Shown: one piece after another, positions 44,863 to 56,876 of the stretch | Layout of the letters: each line of letters starts with the position of its first letter | Position numbering within the stretch: position 1 is the first letter of the stretch | Source: Hypomyces perniciosus | Lineage: Eukaryota > Ascomycota > Sordariomycetes > Hypocreales > Hypocreaceae | NCBI GenBank assembly: GCA_008477525.1 | Contig: SPDT01000006.1 | Span: forward strand, 3,995,501 to 4,059,500 | Reading direction: 5' to 3' | DNA length: 64,000 nt | Notes under the pieces: generated by a model | What the model was told of the DNA's origin: nothing | Databases searched by the model: none | Seen by the model: only the letters and a program-made list of their open reading frames with translations | Position numbers and translations under genes: made by a program

Positions 44863-47800
44863 TTACTCATATTCATCCGCCGCAGCTTTGTCCTCATCAC
44901 CCTCATTGTCTGATTTCGCGTGGGCAGGCTCCGCATCCTCGTCTTCTTCATCACTCTCCGCAATAACCCGTCCCCTGCGAGCTCTCTTGTGCTGTGTACG
45001 AGGAGCATCCGCATCATCCTCATCGTCGCCCCGCTCGTTATTATCCTCCTCATCAACATCCATCTTATCACCCGCATCAGCCTCGTCAGCCTCGGAAAGG
45101 GGTGTCTCATGCCTCTCAAGATTTCTCTCAGCCCGCTCCAGAGCGTCATCGTCATCGTCGTCTCTATTGTTGCCCTCTTCATCGCTGTCGACAACGATTT
45201 CTGCAGATTTGAACTTGGCAGACTCCTTTTTGGTAAGGCGGCGCTTCTTCTTGGTATGAGTCTCTTCCTCAGACTCATCGTCATCATCGTCATCCCTATC
45301 AGCTTTCTTCTTCTTCTTAGACGTCCTCTTAGGCTTGGGTTCCCCAGAGGCAGGACGCGGTGCCGACTTCCGCTTTCGCTTAACCTTCTCTCCAGTCTCC
45401 TCGTCAGTTGTCATCTCAGCGTCTTGTCGGACACGGTCCTCTTCAGCTCGCTGCTCGGCCAACAATCTATCGCGAGCTGCTATGGCCTCACGCTCTTTCC
45501 TAATCTTCTCCTGTCGCTCTCGCTCCTTGTCCAGAACAGCTTGTCGCTCTTCCTCGCGGCGCTTCATCTCAGCCTCTCTCTGCTCCTGAGCCGCCTGAAT
45601 CTTCTCCTTATTCTTCTCTTCCCATTCTCTTTGCTTCCCAAGGGCTCTTTCAAGCTGCTTACGAAGGGTATTCCGGGCCATGTTAGCACGCTGCTCCACA
45701 TCATGTTTCGGATAAGGCGTCTGTGGATGTGCGGCAATAGTATCCAGGGATTCAATAGCTGACTCGAGGCCTTTAGATGCCTTCTCCAATTGCTCAGCCG
45801 AACGCCTATTTTCAGGTAGTGCTTGGATTGTAGTGACAAGTTGGATCTGAACAAAGGCGACGTTAAATTGATAGTGCACTTGATCTGGTGCAACTTCAAG
45901 AGCCTAGGACTTCCTGTCAGTGGATGCATTGAGTAATATTGAATAAGACGCTCACCTTTTTGGCACACTCCAGAGCCTTGTTGTACGAGTCAATGTCTCG
46001 GTCCGCCCTTCCCCTATTTAGCCACGTGCGGCCGAGACACGAGAGAATTGTTGGGTCGTTCGCCTTGCCCTCCTTTGACAGAGCCATCTCGTAGTGTTCG
46101 ACAGCCTTGGAGAATTGTTTTAATTCGGCAAATATATGCCCAAGATTGACGTATAGATGAGAGTCCTTAACAGTTTCTCGGACTTTGTTGAAGATTGTGA
46201 GAGCCGTCTTGTAGTCTTTCCTATCCTCCACCAATGCGATGGCGATGCCCTGGGCCGCATACGCATTCTTCGGGTCGAGAGATAGAGCCTTCTCAAAGAA
46301 CTCGACAGCTTTAGAGTACGTAGCGCTTCGCTTTTGCTTGTCCTGTTCTGTGTCGCGCCGCATTTCTCTTGCCTGTATCAAGTACAGGTTGCCCATTCCA
46401 ACCAAGGCATATCTGTCATGTTTGTCATAGTTTTGTAGAGTGTGCTTGTAGTGACGGAACTCGTGGTCCTCGGCAATGTTGGCCGCGCGCTTCCTGGTGT
46501 GAACTTTGCCGAGATACCATCCGTAAAGCGCACGAACTTCCAGGTCATTCGTGTTGTCCTGATACAACTTGGCAACGGCATCGGGGCCCTCCTTGTTAGG
46601 ATTCTTCCTGAGTTTGATATACGCAAGCCTGGTGCGCGCATCGGTGTAATCATCGTGGCGATTGAGAAGACCCTCGTAGACCTCGACTGCCTTGTCCGTC
46701 AAGCCTCGGGCCTCATAGCTTCTGCCCAAATTGAAACTGATGGTAGTTACCAGAGCATCTGTATCCATGGTTGGGTCCTTCTCGCCAGATCTCATGCATG
46801 CGCCCAAGGCCGCTTCGAATAATTCACTGGCAAGCTCATGCTTCTCTGCCTGAGAGTGGAAACATCCAATGTTGTTTAAGAGTTGGGGGGGAAGAAACTT
46901 GCGAAGAGCTGCTTGGAGTTCCGCCTCGTCTGCATCAGCGGGGTGTTCCGAAGCAGGAACCTGTTCAATTTCGAGCTGCTCCACCTGCTGAAGGCATTGG
47001 AGGGCCTTTTCGGGGTTATCCGTCTCATACAAACGCGCTAGATTGAGCAAGACAGAAGCATCTGGTGAGAGGGTCTTTTTGGGATCCTTCCAAGCGGTCC
47101 TGACTCCTTCTAGAAGAGTAATCGCCTTTTTCATTTCGGCAGACTTGTCCTCCTTACTGTCACTGTTTTGGCTAGCAAAGATCTCTTCAGCATAAATGGT
47201 GCCCAGAAGAATCATAGCTTCGTGATTCTTGGACTGCTGAATCATCTTCTCCAGCCGAAGCTTCGCTTCTCCCAAGTCGTTCTTCATGACAGACAACTGC
47301 GCCACGCCAAACTTGGCAGGGAGATAGCCTGTTTCTGTGCCTCCGCGGGCATCATCCGCACGGCGGTAATAATCGCTCGCCCGTTCCAAGTCGCCATTGT
47401 AGTGAGCTTTTCTCGCAAGCAGATACCAGCCATCACTGGCAACAGCATTGACATCGGTGTATTGGATTGCTTTGTGAGCCAATTTGTCCGCATTATCCCA
47501 CGCTTTTCGGGACAAGAAGTAGCCGGCGAAGGTGGAACAAGTGATGGGGACTTCCTTGTCAAGCTTGAAGGACTTCTGGGTGTATTCGATCATGGCCTTC
47601 TTGTAAAGCTTGAGAAATTCGTCGCTGTTCACTGGGACGTGGCCACTCGCGTCGAGGTAATAGAGACCCAGGAGAATATTGGGAACTTTCGAGTCAGGGT
47701 TGATCTCCAAGCATCTCTCCCAGGCGATCTTCGCATCATCCTTGAACCCAAGCTGCCAGAAGCAACAACCAATACCAATACGCGGATCGGGGTCGACCAA

Positions 47801-48550
47801 GTCGGGCCTTTTCTGGAGCACATCTTGGTAGGCAGTCAAGGCCTCTGGGTACTTGTGCATGGAGAACAACGCCCGCGCTTTCCCCATCAATGCTAGCATG
47901 TTTTTGCCCTGAGAGACTCTGAGTGCATCGTCAAAAGACTTGGCGGCTGTTTTCAAGAGCTCGTTCTTCTCTGTTCCGATGCCTCCTGCAGTTTTTGACG
48001 GCCCCTGTAACGAGGCCCTCAACAATAGCAGAACACCTCGAGCTAGAAAGATGGGTGGGAAGGACGGGTTGAGGCGGGCGGCGTCATTGAGGGAGGATGT
48101 CGCCAGTTGCAGATAGTACTCCTTTGTCTTGGCTTCTGATACTCGAACGCCATCGGGCGCAACGCGAGGTGCTTCTCGGCTCTTCCACAGATACATCCAG
48201 CACAAGCAGCATATCATGCTTACTTTGTCGCGCGGGTTGCTGCTCTGGATGGCGTTGCCACCTCGGAGGAGCATTTCGATGGCATGATCAATCTTTCGCT
48301 GCTTTGCATACGCCAGCGCGACAGTCATCCAATATGTCTTAGCCGCATGTTCGTTTTCGAATAGGGTACATAGCTCAGTGGGATCGTCGACGAGGTCTTC
48401 GAGGTCGATCTCGACCGCTTCATCTTCCTGGTCGCCTTGTACCGGGATATCGATTGCGGACGGGATGTCGGAGAATCGAGTGCTAGTAGGGACTTTGATG
48501 GTATCGCCATTGGTCGTCCCGTTGGTCGTGCCATTCTGAAGGGTCGCCAT
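44863..48550 (-). CDS. CTR9: Paf1 complex TPR subunit CTR9
   Basis: Scaffold of the Paf1 complex, which travels with RNA polymerase II and is needed for H2B ubiquitination, H3K4/K36/K79 methylation and elongation. Two exons, 45956-48550 and 44863-45903 (52-bp intron), give 1211 residues. The N-terminus has TSTRFSDIPSAIDIPV and an acidic patch, followed by tetratricopeptide repeats through about residue 870 (for example GKARALFSMHKYPEALTAYQ, IGIGCCFWQLG, LLGLYYLDASGHVP, YVNLGHIFAELKQFSKAVEHYEMAL). The exon junction lies between YNKALECAKK and ALEVAPDQVHYQFNVAFVQIQ. The last 300 residues are a coiled coil rich in Glu/Arg, then Lys-rich patches and an acidic Asp/Glu/Ser tail, as in the family. 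The ATG at 48550 follows an upstream TTG-only extension. Confidence 0.94.
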
Positions 48551-49687
48551 GATGGTGGGTGGCAATTCAAGGAGAGCGGAATCGGGCTGGCGAACGGGAG
48601 ACGAAATCGCAAAAGACGCGTCCGAGAAGCTAGTACTGCGCCTCGGAGGAAATGAGTGAAAGTATCATCGACCGAATTTATATCATGGCAAATATTGTCA
48701 ATCGAGAAGAAGCGAATGCGCGAGTGGCTGTTGGAAAAATACTACCGCAAAGCTAAACTTCGCGAACTTGGACACTCACATCTATAAAGGTGAGCTGGAA
48801 ATTCATCAAGAGCCTGAGAAATCATATGGTCCGTGCACATTCGCGACTCTCCGTGGTTGGCATATGCAGGTACGTACTTAGTAGGTAGGCACTTGGCGGT
48901 ACTTGTGAGCCTCACTTCACATTACCATCACTCCAACTCAGCAGCACATATATATTTTGTCTATCTTTTTGGGAATTCCAACAAATACTCAAACCTCGAG
49001 AATCAATGCGCTAATTCTCCTTACAGAATTATTCTCCTATCGGTTCTCATCATAGCATTACATGTCAAAATGTTCCCCTCTCTCTGTGCTATTCACTCCA
49101 GGCCATCTCCTGAATCCGACACAAATCACCATCGGAATTCTAATGCTGATATCGTGTGCAAGCGCCAAAGCTTTACAATGTTGGATATTGTTATTAATTC
49201 GCCGGAATGGAAGATATGCATGTTACTTTACCTGCTAAATGCACATGATGTCATCCGGGGCATGGAGGCGCCTTCACCAGACTCCCAGAGTGATCTCAAG
49301 TCTACGTAGGTACGTTTTCCGCTTTGTGAATCAAATGTTAAAGTGCCCCATCTCCCCCGTCTGCTATTCAATGTCGCAATTAGCCGAGTGGTTGGAGTGA
49401 ACGATGAAAAATGTCAGCTGGTGACGTCTGTCGCGGTTGTTTGAACACTCCTTCGTCTAAACCGCTACCTAAATCGGCTCTCTTTCCAGTAAACCAACCT
49501 GGGTACAGTTGAGCCGCAACTATAGACCTCCAACTCCTAATCCTTTCATCACCTACGCCTTGATGATTCCGATCTCAGGAACATCGAGACGAAACATAGC
49601 TCAAGGGGAGCTGGAAGCAGAGCGCCAAGCACCCTTCCAGCAGCTTTGATCACAAACAAGCCCAATTTACGAAACAAAGATCGATAA
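48551..49687. other. Divergent promoter region of CTR9 and the membrane protein gene
   Basis: This 1.1-kb stretch has no supported gene. It is AT-rich from 48930 to 49220. A lone tRNA-like A box lies at 49381-49391 with no partner B box. Confidence 0.55.
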
Positions 49688-51163
49688 ATGAGTGTTACAG
49701 CGATGCTGAACAATGGCGCCAAGGAACGAACTTTCACGCCTCGAAAAATCGATACATGCCTTGGTTGGCATTGCCTGACAGGGGCTGAACAGTTCGGCAT
49801 TATCTTTTCATCAATCATCATCTTCATCGTACTTTCTCTGGCATACATGTATTACCTAGGGCATGCGAGAATCTCTCGCAGAAGACGAGCGACAACAAAG
49901 ATTTCTGGTGGAAAACAAGTCAGGAAGAAGAAGACGAAGAAGAAGAGGGATGACGGATTAACTCCTGCGGTGCCAGCGAACCACTTGAGGCCGCAATACC
50001 CAAGCCACCAGCCAGGAATTGTCTACCAACCCGCTGTTTACAGAATTGCTGGAGCCCAGGTCCCAGCTATGCAGCCATTCTCTATCGTGGGATCGTATCC
50101 CCAATGGCCAATAGCAGCGGCGCCGCCAACCTCGCTCTACAACCCACCGTACGATCAGTATCCAAATGTTGCAACCTCGACGGCTTGGAGGACACACAAT
50201 ACACTGCAATTACGGACAGCCGCACTCTCCCCCGCAGCTCGTGGATCGCACCCACAGCAGCCTACGTGGCGGCAACGTTTGCAGCGAGTGTTCGGACTAC
50301 CTGTTGGAAGAGCATCTACCATCGCGAACTCCTCGCCTCCAGAATCACCCCAGCACAGAAGTTCCGATCTTGTTGTTTCGAGATCATATAGAGAGGAATC
50401 TCCGCGACGAGGAGAACGCCAGAAGCACATCGGCAATTCAGCCAGGCAGCCTGTGGCATCTGATGCCCAGCTACTGGTCGAAGGGAGGGCATTACAGGCG
50501 CCAGGGGGCAGCCCCTTAGCAGACAATTCAGATGCCTCCAGCGATGGAGCACAATCCGTGCAAACCAATGCCGCAACAGTCCACAGCGATGACTTTCAAA
50601 TAGCCACTCGACCCCATTTGGCAGACCCTCGGGAGGCTAAGCCGCCAAATCGAGAGACAGGAAGCGATCTGATTCATCCCAATAGACAAACTCCAAGTTT
50701 GGGACAGGGCGATAGTTCGAGAGGTAGGGACTATGACGATACTTACTCGATACCGTCCGTTTCGTCGATTCAAATAAGCACTCAGGGGCCATCTCAGGCC
50801 AGCCATTCCCCGACCAGGCTGAACGAGGCAAATCTCCTGTCGAGGATACAGCCAGAAAGTGCCTCTCTTCTGAGGGAGAGAGCAACCAAATCCGGCACCT
50901 CCACGTCGTACGGTAAGCCAACCAAGCTCTAGCCACACAGCTCTGAATGCAGCAGGGAATACCCGTCTCCGAATCGATCGAAACAGACCATAGGAAGCAA
51001 CAAGATGAAGACCGCCTCAAAATTTTCCGTGAGCCGTGAGTCAATACGGTCTGTCACCGATGTAACTGGGAATGGGTCACAGACTCACGAGTCGGAATTC
51101 CCAATGACGAAGATGAGTCCTCACGATAGAGAGGCTGCACGTAGGCGGTGGGAGAGAAAGTAG
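49688..51163 (+). CDS. Single-pass membrane protein of unknown function
   Basis: I do not recognise a family. Exon 1 (49688-50907) encodes a short N-terminus with two cysteines (CLGWHC, about 24-29), a transmembrane segment (about 38-57, IIFSSIIIFIVLSLAYMYYL), and then a strongly basic stretch (RRRR, KKKTKKKR) that predicts a cytosolic C-terminus. The next 330 residues are disordered, Ser/Pro/Gln-rich, with many RS and SP sites. The frame stops at 50932 if unspliced. Removing 50908-50952 (donor GTACGG, acceptor GCAG, 45 bp) joins a 70-codon open, charged, Ser-rich tail ending EAARRRWERK at 51163, giving 476 residues in all. That intron is a prediction; the shorter 414-residue form is the alternative. 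The membrane segment resembles small fungal membrane proteins near the cell wall, but no role can be given. Confidence 0.6.
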
Positions 51164-52147
51164 GAGACTGGATCGTTGTCAAGGACGTTAATCGAGTGCC
51201 CATGTTGACTGATTTGCAGGCAGCGCCTCACGACTGATAAGACGGATCCTGGTGGCGACGATGGTCCTCGGGCGCCTGAAGCTGTTAATCAAGTCGAGAG
51301 CCGGCACGATTCGGGGCAAGCTTGATCATCTGAGAGGCCGAAGAATCTAGGGAGCATAATGGAGTCTGGGAGTTAAGAGGGGTATGATAAAGGGCATCAC
51401 TCACAATACTCAGGTATTTCACATACCTTGATAATGGACAATAATAATCTTGATTCATCGAAATGACTCGCATTGTGTGATAGACCGAATGCAACCTGGT
51501 ATATCCAGTTGGCAAATACTAGTAGCAACCACGCAGGACCCATCTTTTTTTACAGATACTATTAGTAGTACGAATATTATAAAGATTTTGCACTGTCTTC
51601 ATAAAGCCTTGTCTTATATCGCGAGGCTTGGATGAATGCGGGCGGATGACGTCCTCATGGAGAGTACAAAGTATTATTATGTACTCCATACTCCCTCCTT
51701 CCCTGTACGTACCTGGTCCTGAGCACGGGTTTAGTACCTAGTGACGCAGATGGTCCGTGCATTGTATCGTCATCAGCAGCTGTCTGCCAAGCACAGATCC
51801 GGAAGCTTCGCAAGCCTCCAACTAACGCTCTCCACTGTTGCCTACAGCCACAGTTGAATATCCTCTTGCATCGCCCGTCTCTGCCCGCTGCTTCATTATT
51901 CAGAGAATGGAAAACGAGCTTGAAGTCGCCTACTCACCTTGACACCACCCCACGTCGCTGCGGTTTAGCCGACTCCGCCCCGCGCCACCACCAAGTCGTG
52001 GAGCTCATCCGCTGACTGCGAGTGCATACGGCGCACAGCCTGGCGACCCAGGCACAGAAAGCCTAAGCCCGTACGGAGTAGACAACATCGCACATTCAAC
52101 TTCCCAATTCGCACCTTCGGCCTTGATCCCCCGAACAACCCGCCATT
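51164..52147. other. Intergenic region upstream of SNX41
   Basis: This 984-bp stretch contains AGTAGTACG- and AATATTATAAAG-type AT-rich DNA near 51560-51590 and a TAC-palindrome at 52072, 68 bp before the SNX41 ATG and thus probably in its leader. No gene is seen. Confidence 0.55.
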
Positions 52148-54294
52148 ATGTGGAACGACGAGGACAACAATCCTTACGGAACCAGCTTCGACCGCCGTGA
52201 TTCGCAAACGTCCTCCTCGGCTAACCCGACTTCGCCGACCTCCCGAGGCTGTAAGTCCATTGCCATTCCCTTCCGGGAGTACAGCGGTGCGAAACGATGA
52301 TGATACGGTTGCTGTCTCTTGGTGATGAGGGTTGAGACAATGCTAATGTCGGCTGGGCCTGATAGATGGAGCTTTCGAGCCTCCGCACACCCCGTCTAGC
52401 GGAAGCGATGATGGCCAATCACTGCACCCTCCATTTACCCACGACATTGCAGACACTGATGAAGAGGACGTTGTGAGGGAGGATACTCCTCCCAGGCGAA
52501 AGCCAGGAGGCTACAATAGCCGCATTGAACAAATCCTATACGAGAACCCTGACATGTCAATCATCATCACAGATGCTGGCAAAAGCCTCGAAAGTAGTGG
52601 AAGATTCATCGTATATACCATCAAAACCGGGGTATGCTATGTTCGATCCTCCTAGATGTATAGTCTCTCTAACTTGATGGGCTAGGATTTGGAAGTTCGT
52701 CGCCGGTACTCTGAGTTCGCATCACTCAGAGAAGCTCTTACTCGCCTTCATCCAACGCTAGTCATACCACCGATTCCAGAAAAGCACACTATGGCGGACT
52801 ATGCTGCGAATCCCACCAGCGCGAAGCAAGACCAGCAAATCATTGATCTACGAAAGCGCATGTTGACAGTCTTCTTGAACCGATGTCGCCGTATGGACGT
52901 CGTTAGAACAGATGGGGTCTGGTGGAGATTCCTCGATCCAAACTCGAGTTGGGTATGATGCGCTTCCTCGCGTGCTCTTCAACTTAGCTGGTACTAACAC
53001 ACGGATAGAGCGAGGTCCTGCATTCCCATCCCATTGCTTCGATCCCGAAGTCAATTCTGAAGGCACCCCCCTTGGATACAGCAAACCCCACACCTGCACA
53101 CAACTTTCTGCCTGTTCCCTCGAGCTCCGCAAAGCTCAGAACTACAGCAGGGCCGGGCCATGACTTGGGCGCGTCGGCCATTCATGGTGCGGCTCATGCC
53201 ATCGAGCGCTTCCCGCCGGAGGCAGCCACTCTCAGCGAGCAAGAGCTTGATCCTTACTTTATCTCATACGAGGCATCCATCAAAGAGCTAGAACAGCTTC
53301 TGGCGGGCCCAATGGAGAAAGTCAATCGCCGAACCCTCAGTCATCTGTCGTCTCTAGCTGCAGACCTTTGCGAATTAGGCTCCCGATACAACGCCTTTGC
53401 GCTGTCAGAGCAGGCTCCCTCCCTAGGGCCAGCTATCGAGCGAGTGGGTCAAGCAGCCGACGCGTCATATATTGCGACTGAGGAATTGTCAGGATCTTTA
53501 GGGGCAAGTTTCGCAGAGCCAATGAGAGAGAATGCTCAATTCGCAGGCGTCGTGAGAAGCGTATTGCGGTATAGGGTTCTCAAGCGCGTGCAGCAGGATA
53601 TGACAAGTGAGGAATTGAATAAAAAGAGGGCTCTCTTGGACCAGCTGGAGCGCAGCGAAGCAGAAGCGAGACGTATCGAACAATACCTATCGAGCAGTCA
53701 ACAAATTTCACCCCCGCCGAAACGGTCAGCGAGCGTTAAGGAGCCTGCAACCCATCATCGTCGGGATGGGAGTCAGGAAGACACTGAATCTATCGACTCG
53801 GACTTTCCTCCCACACATGGCGACTTCCCATCAGTACCTCCGTCAGCAAGTCAGGGTCTTCCCGAAAGGAGTGCCAGTGTGACTCATAGGCGGATGCCCA
53901 GTACAAACTCCATAACGAACAAGATCTTTGGCCCTATTCGCCACGCGGTCCAGGGAGTTGTGGACGTTGATCCCGAGCGAACCCGGCGTGACACGATTGG
54001 AAAGACTCGGGAGTCCATTGGACATTTGGAGCAGGCCCAAGTAGCGTCAGAGAAGGACGTTAAAGAGGCTAGCGCGAGCGTCCTCAACGACTTGAAGCGG
54101 TTCCAGAAGGACAAGGAAGATGATTTGCGACGGTACATGGTAAGTAACTGGCATCGACATTTGTTGAAAACGACTACAATGCTAACTTATTTCACCAGCT
54201 AGCATACGCTAGGAGCCAAATCGAATGGGCGAGGAAGAGCAAACAACAATGGGAGGAGGCCCGGGCTGAGGTTGAGAAAATAGATGAAACTTAG
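52148..54294 (+). CDS. SNX41: Sorting nexin SNX41/ATG20-type
   Basis: PX-BAR sorting nexin that binds PtdIns3P on endosomes, recycles cargo to the Golgi with SNX4, and in filamentous fungi serves the role split in yeast between Snx41 and Atg20. Five exons, 52148-52250, 52366-52631, 52686-52952, 53009-54139 and 54199-54294 (introns 115, 54, 56 and 59 bp), give 620 residues. The start MWNDEDNNPYGTSF is the family signature. The PX domain (about 90-215) holds DLEVRRRYSEFASLREAL with the lipid-binding RRYSEF, then IPPIPEKH and RKRMLTVFLNRC. A BAR-type helical region follows (YFISYEASIKELEQLL, KVNRRTLSHLSSLAADLCELGSRYNAFAL), with a Ser/Pro-rich loop about 455-530 and a final helix ending WEEARAEVEKIDET. 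It is on the same strand as the capping enzyme gene. Confidence 0.93.
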
Positions 54295-54983
54295 CAGCTC
54301 ATTATTGAACGAGTACTAGGAGCTCATAATTAGGAATAGCTGAACAGTTTGACAAAAATGTCACAATATCGTCCAAATTGTTTGGCTTCTTTCGTGCTTT
54401 TCATTTTCCAACTGCATTTATACGAATAATTAGCCTGCAAAATGGTAATTCAAGCCGGCCTCTTTGAACAGATGCGAGGGAGAAAGTTGGAAATCGATGG
54501 TTGCGATGACATCAGTCAGCCAAGAACTTCAAGGTGGACTAACAGAACTCATAGGTATAACCTAAGGTTCAATGTCGCCTCTCTTCATTTTAGATAGCTA
54601 CGAGCATTTCTAAATTTCAACTATGCTAACAGAGAATTAATTGCAAGATTGACTACCAGGTGCTCTGCAGGTATGGAATTTGATTGTGCTGATGTACAGA
54701 GCTTTGGCCACATACCCGAAATATGTACTCGTCGATATGGATCCGTTATCGATACGCTATATTGCAACCCTGTGGCACCTTAAGCCAACGCGCTCTTGGG
54801 ATGCAACTCCCAACCAACTTAACCCTTCAACAATAACGCCTACCGCTACTATCTACGGCTCCGAGTCGCGCATTATCACCAGACAAGGGGATTAAGTTGG
54901 TTGCTCAGACCGATTCTGCATCCCGAATGCACGACGGGTAACCTGTCGCCGCGCAGACCTCGAGCTGTCGTCCAAGCGCAGCC
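54295..54983. other. Intergenic region between SNX41 and the capping enzyme gene
   Basis: This 689-bp AT-rich stretch holds no supported gene. Confidence 0.6.
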
Positions 54984-56240
54984 ATGGAACCCGCCAGTGC
55001 AGATGGGCCGATAGGCTCGATCGAAGTGCCTGGCATCAAAGCCGAGGGTCCTCTGCTAAGTTCTATGCGCAGAGAGGTGGCTGATCTGTTGGGCAGACAG
55101 CAGACAGGCTTCCCTGGCGCGCAGCCGGTCAGCTTCGCCCGGCAGCACCTGGAGGAGCTCGTAAGGCAAGAGTACGTCTGCTGTCAGTAACGGGAGAATC
55201 TATTTGAAAGGCTAACGATCCGTCCTAGTTATTATATCTGCGAGAAATCAGATGGCATCCGTTATCTTCTCTACCTAACAGAAGACGAGAACAAGGGAGA
55301 GGCACACTACCTGATTGACCGTAAGAATGATTACTGGTTCATTACCAACCGAAACCTACATTTCCCTCAGCAGAATGACATGACGGCCTTCCACAAAGAG
55401 ACTCTTGTCGATGGCGAGTTGGTGTGGGACAGCTTGCCCAACGGCAAGAAGGAGGCACGATTCCTGGTCTTCGATTGCTTAGTGATGGATGGAAATAAGC
55501 TGATGGATCGGACGCTCGACAAACGGCTTGCATATTTTAAAGACTGGCTGTACGCGCCGTACAAGAAACTTTTCAAGGAGTATCCGGATGAACTCCAGTA
55601 TCAACCTTTCTTTGTTGAGATGAAGCCATTTCAGCTTGGCTACGGTATTGAAATGATGTTCAAACAAGTCCTGCCAAGCTTGAAACATGGAAATGACGGC
55701 CTCATCTTCACATGTCGCAACACGCCGTACGCACATGGCACTGACCCTCACATCCTTAAGTGGAAGCCACCGGAAGAGAACACTATCGACTTTCGACTCA
55801 AACTTATCTTCCCTCTCGTTAAGCCAGACGAGTGGGAGCGCAAGGAAGGTATCACCGAACCTTTTGTGGATTACGATAGCGTCCCCAAGGCTGAGCTCCT
55901 GATATATTTGGGAGACAGCGGTCCGGACAAGTATGAAGCATTCCACGACCTACACATCACTGAGGAAGAGTGGGAGGTCCTAAAGGGCCTGAATGATCCG
56001 CTCAATGATCGCATCGTTGAATGCAATATAGATGATCAAGGAAGATGGCGTCTTCTTCGATTCAGAGACGATAAGAACGAGGCAAACCACAGGAGCACAG
56101 TCATGAGCGTGCTTGAGAGTATCAATGATCGAGTCTCAGAGGGGGATCTCCTCGCTATTGCTGGTCCGATCCGAGAGAATTGGAAAGTTCGACTAGCCCG
56201 AGAAACCGCACAAGCCCGTGAAACCGCACGTCCACGGTAG
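54984..56240 (+). CDS. CEG1: mRNA-capping enzyme, guanylyltransferase
   Basis: Nuclear RNA guanylyltransferase (alpha subunit type, as in yeast CEG1) that transfers GMP to the 5' diphosphate end of nascent Pol II transcripts through a lysyl-GMP intermediate. Two exons, 54984-55171 and 55229-56240 (57-bp intron, GTACGT donor), give 399 residues. Motif I EKSDGIR puts the nucleophile at Lys69. Later motifs are in order: LIDRKNDYWF (III), LVDGELVWD (IIIa), RFLVFDCLVMDG, HGNDGLIFTCRNTPYAHGT (IV), ILKWKPPEENTIDFRL (V, with the KWK lysines), and GRWRLLRFRDDKNEANH (the OB-fold end). There is no triphosphatase domain, as expected for fungi. The C-terminal tail has a short ARETA repeat. Confidence 0.94.
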
Positions 56241-56876
56241 GTATACAGCTTGGTAGAAGTTCTATGGATATGGAAACGCAAGATAATAAGTACGTGCTCA
56301 TGACGACAGCCACGGAGAAATCTCTCCATCAAAATTGGGTGCTTGGTGAGGATAATAGTGACGAGATAGGCACCGGTCCCTTGGCAATGTACCAATAATA
56401 CACAGGCACTGGTAGTAGTTACGCTAGAATGGCAAATTAGGAGGAAATTGGCGTCCCAGGGGGTCGTTTCGAACAAGGTGAAGGCGTTTGGATACTACAA
56501 CGATAATGGTAGCAGATAGTCTTTAAGGTGGCAACCAAGAACCAACCTTCTTTCTCACCACTCTGGCAGCACTAGTATTCACACATGATCACAATCACGT
56601 TTCGAAATTCCAATAGTACACAATATTCCCATCCATTCAGTGGCCAAATCCTAGTCTCAAATGCAAGTATTATCTAGGTGTGCCAAGCAAGACCACATAA
56701 CCTTGGGTCTTTTAATCATCCATCCAGTTCCAACGTAGAAATCAACTCTGCAAAACCTTGACGAAAATCCCAAATTCTCAACTCACCTACCATCCCCAAG
56801 GTGCATATTTTTGTCCTGACCTGTCCGAGATTTTATCTCGAAATATCAGGGCAAAGAAAAAGGGGTCGACTCTCTC
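56241..56876. other. Convergent intergenic region
   Basis: This 636-bp stretch holds the 3' ends of the capping enzyme gene (+) and the Ser/Thr-rich membrane protein gene (-). No gene is seen. Confidence 0.6.

Noticed and set aside
44920..45762. 280-codon open frame on the plus strand
   Set aside because: It is antisense to the charged C-terminal tail of CTR9; its Leu/Ser richness is the complement of Glu/Lys codons and it shows no domain.
49381..49391. tRNA-like A box TAGCCGAGTGG
   Set aside because: No B box, no T arm and no pairing acceptor stem could be found downstream, so it is not a tRNA gene.
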